Shown here: positions 58,839 to 64,000 of the stretch, in pieces
Layout: every line of letters begins with the position of its first letter
Numbering within the stretch: the stretch's first letter is position 1
Assembly (NCBI GenBank): GCA_965662345.1
Contig: CBFIHE010000005.1
Span: 1 to 64,000 of the forward strand
Length of the DNA stretch: 64,000 bases
Reading direction: 5' to 3'
From: UBA6049 sp965662345
Lineage (GTDB): Bacteria > Bacteroidota > Bacteroidia > Flavobacteriales_G > Salibacteraceae
Program-made: the position numbers and the translations under genes
Notes under the pieces: model-generated
Database searches by the model: none
What the model saw: only the letters and a program-made list of their open reading frames with translations
Told to the model about the DNA's origin: nothing

Positions 58839-60172
58839 TATTCTTCATCAACGAAAACCTCAGTTCGGTCTCCTTTTTCAACATCGGTATTTGGTTCAAG
58901 CTTCTTACTTACTAGTGAATATGGCCCTGTAATAATCATATCATTGGTATCTACTCCAGACACCTCCACATACTTATTGTCTTGCAGGCCGCGTTTTACA
59001 GGCTTTACAATGGCTTTACCATTCTCAATTACAAAAACACATTCCATTAAGTTATCGTCTGGTACAGAAGAGAAATCGTATTCTCGACCCTTGCTTTGCT
59101 CTACAGTACTATCTGGTCTTATGGTAACAGCCTGAATAGGCACCGATATCACGTCAGATGCGGTACCTGTAAAGATTTCCACGGTTGCAGACATTCCTGG
59201 TCTAAAGGGTGAAAGATGCGGATTGGTTGAATCGATCAAATCTGAATAAGAGCTGCGTAAAATCTCCACCTTTACATTAAACACAGTTATTTGATCGGAA
59301 CCTTGAAGTGCACCAGACTGACTGGAATTGGCAATTTCTGTAACTTTTCCTTTGAATTTACGGTTAACATAGGCATCCACTTCTACCTCGGCTTTATCAC
59401 CTAATGAAATTCGTACAATATCACTTTCGTTTACCTCTGCATTCACTTCCATATTGGTGAGATCTGCTACAACCATCATTTCGGTACCAGCCATTTGGGC
59501 GGTACCTACAACGCGTTCACCCTGCTCTACCACAAGTTTAGACACTGTTCCTGCCATTGGCGAATAGAGCGTGGTTCTCTTGAAGTTATCACCTGCTTCT
59601 TTTAAAGTTGCTCGGGCACTTCTTGCATTGTATTCTGCAGCACTCAAAGATTCCTCTGCCGCTTCTACTTCTGCCTTTGCCACTTCATACTGTGCTTTAC
59701 TTTGGTCGTAATCAGCATCAGAAATCACATTGTCTTTGTGCAACTTTTCTTGGCGTTCAAAAGATGCCTTGGCATTAATCAACTGGGCCTTAGATTGCGC
59801 CAAACGAGCTTTAGCGTTACTTACATTGGCAAGAGCTCCATTAAGCCCGGCTTCTGCTCTATTTACTCCAGCTACATACAGATCTGGGTTTATTCTCACC
59901 AACAACATTCCGCTATCTACCTTTTGCCCTTCGATTATAGGTAGATCAATAATTTCACCAGGTACTTCAGGAGATATTTTAACCTGTTTTACAGGCTCAA
60001 TTTTTCCGTTTGCAGCAACAGTTTCCACAATGGTTCTATTAGCCGCTTTCTCTGCAGTTACCATCGTAGTTTTAGAGTTATTCTTACTTCGCCAAATGGC
60101 TCCAGCAATAAGAGCAGCTAAGGCTACACCCACCAAAATGAATATTGTTTTCTTCTTCATGTCTCCGCTCAT
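58838..60172 (-). CDS. Efflux periplasmic adaptor (HlyD/RND-type membrane fusion protein)
   Basis: 444 residues. An N-terminal helix (about 8-26), a lipoyl-type domain (VAANGKIEPVKQVKISPEVPGEI, KVDSGMLLVRINPDLY), a long helical hairpin (about 95-190, rich in Ala/Glu/Lys), the beta-barrel and a C-terminal domain. Bridges an inner-membrane pump and TolC. Start ATG at 60172 overlaps the TolC gene stop by one base (TAATG); 60160 is an alternative. The pump component is missing from the operon, which continues into tsaB. Confidence 0.9.
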   Translation of the reverse strand: MSGDMKKKTIFILVGVALAALIAGAIWRSKNNSKTTMVTAEKAANRTIVETVAANGKIEPVKQVKISPEVPGEIIDLPIIEGQKVDSGMLLVRINPDLYVAGVNRAEAGLNGALANVSNAKARLAQSKAQLINAKASFERQEKLHKDNVISDADYDQSKAQYEVAKAEVEAAEESLSAAEYNARSARATLKEAGDNFKRTTLYSPMAGTVSKLVVEQGERVVGTAQMAGTEMMVVADLTNMEVNAEVNESDIVRISLGDKAEVEVDAYVNRKFKGKVTEIANSSQSGALQGSDQITVFNVKVEILRSSYSDLIDSTNPHLSPFRPGMSATVEIFTGTASDVISVPIQAVTIRPDSTVEQSKGREYDFSSVPDDNLMECVFVIENGKAIVKPVKRGLQDNKYVEVSGVDTNDMIITGPYSLVSKKLEPNTDVEKGDRTEVFVDEE

Positions 60173-61533
60173 TACTGCGTTAAAGTATCCAGAAAAGTGC
60201 CCTTGTATACCTCTAAGATGGTTATTCTAAAAAGGTATTCATACTTGGCCTGAACCAACTGACTCTGAGCACGGGTTAAGTTGGTTTTGGCTGCATTAAA
60301 GTCTACCGCATTAATAGCGCCAACATCAAAGCGCTTTTGAGCATATTCAAAAGACAACTCCAACGCCTTCATACTCTTCTCTGTTGAATAAAAGCGTTTT
60401 TCAGCTGCCTTTGCATCGGCATATGCCTGCTCTATGGTTTGGCGAATTCGTTGCTTTTCTTGTTCAATGGCAACATCTGCTTGTTCCATCCTAATTTTAG
60501 CCTGACCAACCATGGTTGAGGTCCCCATCCTGTTGAATATTGGTACGCTTAAATTAAAACCAACCGTTCTATTTAGGTTGAGGTCTAATTGCTCTCCAAA
60601 AGGAACCACATCATCGGTTGGAAAACCATTGTCATCGGTTTGGAAGCGTACTCCAGAGTACCCCGTACCTAAGCGGCCTGTTAACGCTAATGTTGGACTA
60701 TAAGCTCCTTGAGCATTACGAAATGCAGATTGTGCTGAAAGGCGCTGAAACTCTGCTGCCCGCAAGCTAGGGTAATTATCATATGCAGATTGAATGACCA
60801 CTTCAGGAGAAGGTGGCAATTGTAGCTCATCTGGCTTTACACTATCTGGAGCCATAACCTGTATGGGAGAGTCTCCCGGAAGCTGCAATGTTTGTAATAA
60901 GCCCAGTTTACTTAATGAAAGTGCATTCTCTCTATCTACAATATTTAACTCTTCTTGTGCCAACTGCGCTTCAACATCTAGGAGGTTGGCTTTAGGGGCT
61001 GCGCCTGCCTCAACTAATTTAGACGTACGCTGAACCTGCTCTTTAGTAATCTCCGCTTGTGCATTTGCAATTCGCAAATTCTCTCGATCGAATAAAATCT
61101 GTAAATAGGCGCCTGCCACATTCAAGGCAATATCATATTTGGTGTTTTCTAAAGACTCTTCAGCCTGCTTGAGCGCATATTCAGACTGCTTGTAGTTATT
61201 TACATTGCGCAAACCACTAAATAGAACCCAGTCTGCACCTACACTAAAGTTATTTGATTGCACCCAATCTGTTGCAAAAGTATTCGTGTACGGATCAATG
61301 GTTTGCCCGTAATTAAACTGATGATACGCATTAGCGTTTACTGCAGGTGCAAATCTACCCACCGCCTCTGTTTTTTGCTTTTCGCTTATCTCCAGCTCTA
61401 GCTCGCTTTGTCTAACCTGTAAGTTATTCTTTGTTGCGTAGATTATACAATCTTCTAACGTCCAAACTTCTTGAGCGTACGTACTGCCAAACCCTAAAAA
61501 AACTAAGAAAGAAAGAGAAATGATGTTCCTCAT
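60172..61533 (-). CDS. TolC family outer membrane efflux protein
   Basis: 453 residues with a signal peptide (1 to about 20, ending STYAQ). Two OEP repeats (about 25-210 and 225-440) with long helices, starting WTLEDCIIYATKNNLQVRQSEL and carrying the typical YLQILFDRENLRIANAQAE and FDVGAINAVDFNAAKTNLTR. Forms an outer membrane channel with a periplasmic tunnel. Coupled to the adaptor by TAATG. Preceded by a promoter flanked by an 8-bp inverted repeat. Confidence 0.93.
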   Translation of the reverse strand: MRNIISLSFLVFLGFGSTYAQEVWTLEDCIIYATKNNLQVRQSELELEISEKQKTEAVGRFAPAVNANAYHQFNYGQTIDPYTNTFATDWVQSNNFSVGADWVLFSGLRNVNNYKQSEYALKQAEESLENTKYDIALNVAGAYLQILFDRENLRIANAQAEITKEQVQRTSKLVEAGAAPKANLLDVEAQLAQEELNIVDRENALSLSKLGLLQTLQLPGDSPIQVMAPDSVKPDELQLPPSPEVVIQSAYDNYPSLRAAEFQRLSAQSAFRNAQGAYSPTLALTGRLGTGYSGVRFQTDDNGFPTDDVVPFGEQLDLNLNRTVGFNLSVPIFNRMGTSTMVGQAKIRMEQADVAIEQEKQRIRQTIEQAYADAKAAEKRFYSTEKSMKALELSFEYAQKRFDVGAINAVDFNAAKTNLTRAQSQLVQAKYEYLFRITILEVYKGTFLDTLTQ

Positions 61534-61545
61534 GAATTACCTATT

Positions 61546-61581
61546 AAGTTTCAAAGGTAATGGATATACCGGGTGAAACTT
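61546..61581. repeat. 8-bp inverted repeat with 20-bp spacer flanking the TolC promoter
   Basis: AAGTTTCA at 61546-61553 and TGAAACTT at 61574-61581 are perfect inverted copies. Arms sit on the -7 and -33 regions of the TolC gene promoter, a natural position for a repressor such as TetR- or MarR-type, but no such gene is adjacent. Confidence 0.55.
61552..61559 (-). promoter_or_regulatory. -7 element for the TolC/adaptor operon
   Basis: TACCTTTG on the minus strand, an exact TAnnTTTG, 18 bases before the ATG. The -33 region, about 19 bases upstream, lacks a clean TTG, so activity may depend on a regulator bound to the inverted repeat. Confidence 0.5.
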
Positions 61582-61628
61582 CATCACACTAAACAAGAGG
61601 GAAATAAAACGGACTAACGGAAATACTA

Positions 61629-61853
61629 CTAAGCGGCAGGCTTTCCAGATTTGTATTGATACCTAAATAACAACGTGCCTACAATAATCATTATGATGTA
61701 CGGAAAGCCCATTAAATATAGAATCCCATTATTCAACCCTTGACCAAGGTTATCTGCATTGTTTTCAACTACAGCTCTACACATGCTACATTGTGCTTGG
61801 CCATCTACTGCGGCAATGAACAAAAAGAACGCTATGAATAAAACTCTATTCAT
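61629..61853 (-). CDS. Small CxxC membrane protein of cytochrome oxidase cluster
   Basis: 74 residues. A signal-like helix (about 4-17), a short periplasmic segment with CSMC (AQCSMCRAVVENNADNLG) and a transmembrane helix (about 46-65). Its ATG at 61853 overlaps the stop of the DUF420 gene by one base (TAATG), so it is part of the cox operon. The CxxC pair suggests a redox or metal role in oxidase assembly, but this is only inference. A longer frame to 61919 lies inside DUF420 and is less likely. Confidence 0.75.
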   Translation of the reverse strand: MNRVLFIAFFLFIAAVDGQAQCSMCRAVVENNADNLGQGLNNGILYLMGFPYIIMIIVGTLLFRYQYKSGKPAA

Positions 61854-62389
61854 TAGGAACCGTAATAAGGCGCTAAAAACAGATATACCAAAACACCTGT
61901 GAACGTAACATATACCCACATTGGATACGTAAACCTAACGAGCTTTCTGTGACCGTTTAGGTCTCCAGCATACGCTTTATAGTAGGCCATGAGTATGAAT
62001 GGTAAACTGATTGCTGCGAGAAGGATATGGGATATGAGCACAAAATAGTAGAGTGCATTCAGGTCACCTCCATAAATAGTGTCACCTGAGAAATAGTGAT
62101 TGGTCACATAAGACAACAGAAACACTACAGATAGAATCATTGCTGCCGTATTTAAACGTTGATGCAGCCCAATCATTCGTGATTTGATAGCAATTAAAGA
62201 GGCGATTAAAAGCAAAAAGCAAGTACCGTTGATAATAGCATTTAAGGCTGGTAAAAAATCTATGAATGCTGGTCTAAAGGCTGCTTCAGGGAGTTCGTGA
62301 AGAAGAATCACTAGACCATAAACTACAGCCGTAAAAGCATAAATGCCATAAACGATTCTTTTGTCTAGATAAACTACGTTATTGCTCAT
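61853..62389 (-). CDS. DUF420 membrane protein (cytochrome oxidase assembly-type)
   Basis: 178 residues with about five transmembrane segments. DUF420 features: LPALNAIINGTCFLLLIASL, the His-containing GLHQRLNTAAMILSVVFLLS, HYFSGD, and the C-terminal HRKLVRFTYPMWVYVTFTGV. In Bacillus, the DUF420 protein CtaM is needed for oxidase maturation, and this gene sits in a cox cluster, so a similar role is likely. Overlaps the SCO-like gene upstream by 11 bases. Confidence 0.88.
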   Translation of the reverse strand: MSNNVVYLDKRIVYGIYAFTAVVYGLVILLHELPEAAFRPAFIDFLPALNAIINGTCFLLLIASLIAIKSRMIGLHQRLNTAAMILSVVFLLSYVTNHYFSGDTIYGGDLNALYYFVLISHILLAAISLPFILMAYYKAYAGDLNGHRKLVRFTYPMWVYVTFTGVLVYLFLAPYYGS

Positions 62390-63056
62390 TCTTTTTGTCT
62401 TTTGAAGGTCTGTAATACTGAAAACGCAAAGCTTTCATTGCATCCATTAAAGCATTCGTTTCTACGTATTGTTTACCATCGTAGTAACCACGAATATGCC
62501 TGTCTCCATCTAACAAAACAAGTGTGCCAGGGTTTACAGCAAAGTCAGAAAATTCTGTCCCTAATAACAAGTGGTCCTTCGCAAAAATTTTCCAGTCTCC
62601 TGAAAGCTCCCAAATCTCCCAGCCTGACGAACCCATAGGATATTCATCCATCGCATCTGGAAGGCTCGCCTTGTTGACTGAATCGATGAGAACAGATAGA
62701 AGTGTTACCTCTGGTTTGTCTTTAAAGCGGGCATGTAGTTTGCCCATTTGTTCCAATACGCGGTAGTTCTCTTCATAGCAATCTAGACAGAAGAAGTTAA
62801 TCACTACAACCTGACCTTCTAAATCTGCTAGGCTCTTAGATTCACCATCTAATCCGAAAAAGGTATAGTCTGGAACAGCATAGAATACTGTGTCTGGAAT
62901 ATCTCGCTTTATATTCTTCGTTGGATGTAACTCCTTTGGACCAAAAAAAGGAGCACGACCGATTTGATGTTCGCCCGTGCTCAATATAACGTAGAATAAT
63001 GAAGGCAATATGAGGATACCTAAGAGTATTCCCGCTTGCTTAAATCTTTTGTTCAT
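62379..63056 (-). CDS. SCO1/SenC-like thioredoxin-fold protein with atypical CxxC
   Basis: 225 residues from the ATG at 63056; the frame could extend to 63146 but that covers coxIV. One N-terminal membrane helix (about 8-25), then a thioredoxin fold with DYTFFGLDGESKSLADLEGQ, VVVINFFCLDCYEENYRV and LLDGDRHIRGYYDG, the last typical of Bacteroidota SCO proteins. SCO proteins insert copper into the CuA site using CxxxC plus a distal His. Here the pair is CLDC (CxxC), and the distal His before the LVLLD strand is not evident (SDFAVNPG), so copper binding is uncertain. In the cox operon, 2 bases after coxIV. Confidence 0.75.
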   Translation of the reverse strand: MNKRFKQAGILLGILILPSLFYVILSTGEHQIGRAPFFGPKELHPTKNIKRDIPDTVFYAVPDYTFFGLDGESKSLADLEGQVVVINFFCLDCYEENYRVLEQMGKLHARFKDKPEVTLLSVLIDSVNKASLPDAMDEYPMGSSGWEIWELSGDWKIFAKDHLLLGTEFSDFAVNPGTLVLLDGDRHIRGYYDGKQYVETNALMDAMKALRFQYYRPSKDKKNEQ

Positions 63057-63058
63057 GT

Positions 63059-63424
63059 TTAACCCATTACAACTGCAGACGCCTCTGTTAACAAGATGAA
63101 TAGGAGATAAACTATAAATAAGGCATATGGCGCTAATATCACCCACTTGAGACCCTTACGCTCGTCTCCTAAGTGCATGAATATCATCACAATATATCCA
63201 GCTTTCACTAAGGTAAGAATCACGTAAGACAGCTTGATGCTGCTCCAAAGAGCAGAGTCTGCACCTACTGCAGTTTTTGATAAGAATACACCCATCAAAA
63301 CTTCAACTGCCGTTACAAAAGATAGAATGGCAGTAACCATCCAAATCTTCTTACGAATTTTTTTTCCTTCTTCTTCGCTATGATGAGCGTCTAAAGAATA
63401 TTCTATGATATCATCTCTTTCCAT
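63059..63424 (-). CDS. Cytochrome c oxidase subunit IV-type (caa3 family)
   Basis: 121 residues with three transmembrane segments (about 28-50, 65-85, 92-115), including KAGYIVMIFMHLGDERKGLK, the subunit IV signature. An accessory, non-catalytic subunit of the caa3-type heme-copper oxidase. Between coxIII (18 bases upstream) and the SCO-like gene. Histidines near the N terminus (DAHHSEEE) are on the cytoplasmic side. Confidence 0.9.
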   Translation of the reverse strand: MERDDIIEYSLDAHHSEEEGKKIRKKIWMVTAILSFVTAVEVLMGVFLSKTAVGADSALWSSIKLSYVILTLVKAGYIVMIFMHLGDERKGLKWVILAPYALFIVYLLFILLTEASAVVMG

Positions 63425-63442
63425 TTCTAGCGTATTGATTGA

Positions 63443-64000
63443 TTAGATTAAGTAGAAGAAGGTAAATACGAATACCCAAACCAAGTCAATAAAGTGCCAA
63501 TACAACCCAGATTTTTCCACCATCTCATAGTGGCCGCGTTGCTGGTACACTCCCTTCATTACATTAATCAAAATAATGAGGTTTAGAACTACACCACTGA
63601 GAACGTGTGTTCCATGGAAACCTGTTATGAAAAAGAAGAAGTTGGCGTACAATTGGTGACCATACTCATTTCTTGTAAGGTTAGCACCTTGTACAAATTC
63701 TGCTTCTGATTTTAATTGGTCTGCATTGGCACCAGTTATCATGCTGCCATCTTTCATTTCTAATGCACCATCAGCCATCAGTGTTGCTGTGGTTCCATCA
63801 GCCATTCTATAAGAACCGAATTCAGAGCCATGAATAAACGTTGACCACTCCCAGGCTTGAGAACCCAAGAATACAGCTCCACCAACTACGGTGAGGCCTA
63901 ACCAAAGGATAACACCCTTTTGATCCATTCTATGACCCGCTTCCACTGCTAACACCATAGTTACAGATGAAACTATAAGTATAAATGTCATTAATGCAAC
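63443..64000 (-). CDS. Cytochrome c oxidase subunit III, partial (5' end beyond window)
   Basis: The frame is still open at base 64000. 186 residues seen, with five transmembrane segments: VEAGHRMDQKGVILWLGLTV, the FLGSQAWEWSTFIHGS segment, GHQLYANFFFFITGFHGTHV, LSGVVLNLIILINV and SGLYWHFIDLVWVFVFTFFY. These match the subunit III GfHgxHV and YWHFVDxVW motifs. Residues about 54-95 (SYRMADGTTATLMADGAL) are a hydrophilic loop with no clear counterpart in proteobacterial enzymes. First of the visible cox genes; subunits I and II lie outside. Part of the aerobic terminal oxidase. Confidence 0.93.
   Translation of the reverse strand, partial: VALMTFILIVSSVTMVLAVEAGHRMDQKGVILWLGLTVVGGAVFLGSQAWEWSTFIHGSEFGSYRMADGTTATLMADGALEMKDGSMITGANADQLKSEAEFVQGANLTRNEYGHQLYANFFFFITGFHGTHVLSGVVLNLIILINVMKGVYQQRGHYEMVEKSGLYWHFIDLVWVFVFTFFYLI

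Overview
The window reads as a draft or metagenome-assembled chromosome piece from a Bacteroidota, most likely Flavobacteriales (marine Cryomorphaceae/Schleiferiaceae-like). The lineage is inferred from: three cell-surface proteins with type IX secretion (T9SS) sorting domains; a short primary sigma factor without region 1.1; promoters of the TTG-N19-22-TAnnTTTG type; frequent TTG starts without Shine-Dalgarno sequences; and family markers such as DUF4270, DUF1571, HU-CCDC81-SPOR and the panC/glgA-like/DUF4270/glmS locus. I saw no tRNA, rRNA, insertion sequence, prophage or CRISPR array. No gap between genes exceeds about 190 bp.

Layout. 1-4.8 kb: panC (partial) divergent from a glgA-like/DUF4270/glmS operon. 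4.8-11 kb: TM2 protein, acidic His-tailed lipoprotein, acetyltransferase, fbp, mfd, YqaA-type membrane protein. 11-18.1 kb: T9SS PKD protein, DinB-like protein, S9 peptidase, NTF2-like protein, MacB/FtsX permease. 18.2-25.4 kb: purH, then the rod-shape cluster mreB-mreC-mreD-mrdA-rodA, with an intrinsic terminator between mreB and mreC. 25.4-32.6 kb (minus strand): T9SS FG-GAP protein, kbl, gdhA, and a DUF1571/LysM-pirin-dprA operon. 32.6-37.8 kb: HU-CCDC81-SPOR gene broken by an assembly gap, an ECF sigma/anti-sigma-like/DUF4097 operon, an alpha/beta hydrolase and rpoD. 37.9-45.4 kb: MarR, acylphosphatase, metallophosphoesterase, HemJ-like protein, thioesterase, the yicC-gmk-nadD-GT9 operon, EamA transporter and gatC. 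45.5-51.2 kb: a flippase interrupted by a stop codon, an orphan sensor kinase and a large T9SS type B surface protein. 51.3-58.2 kb: M20 dipeptidase, LEA14-like lipoprotein, a frameshifted MtfA-like membrane peptidase with a small partner, a DUF255 protein and an unknown secreted protein. 58.2-64 kb (minus strand): tsaB and a TolC/adaptor efflux pair, then part of a cytochrome oxidase operon (coxIII, coxIV, SCO-like, DUF420, small CxxC membrane protein).

Most of the window is housekeeping. I did not find a clearly new defence or mobile system. The least explained items are: a membrane-anchored MtfA-like peptidase and a neighbour that share one three-helix module; an ECF sigma/DUF4097 envelope-sensing operon; a LysM domain inserted in a DUF1571 fold; five convergent gene pairs whose stop codons overlap by exactly 4 bp; and long-spacer inverted repeats in two intergenic regions. 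Three sequence-quality issues matter for readers: a 254-N gap (33375-33628), a 10-N gap flanked by an exact 77-bp duplication (34059-34222) that looks like an unmerged contig overlap, and two interrupted genes (45535-46878 and 53758-55177).
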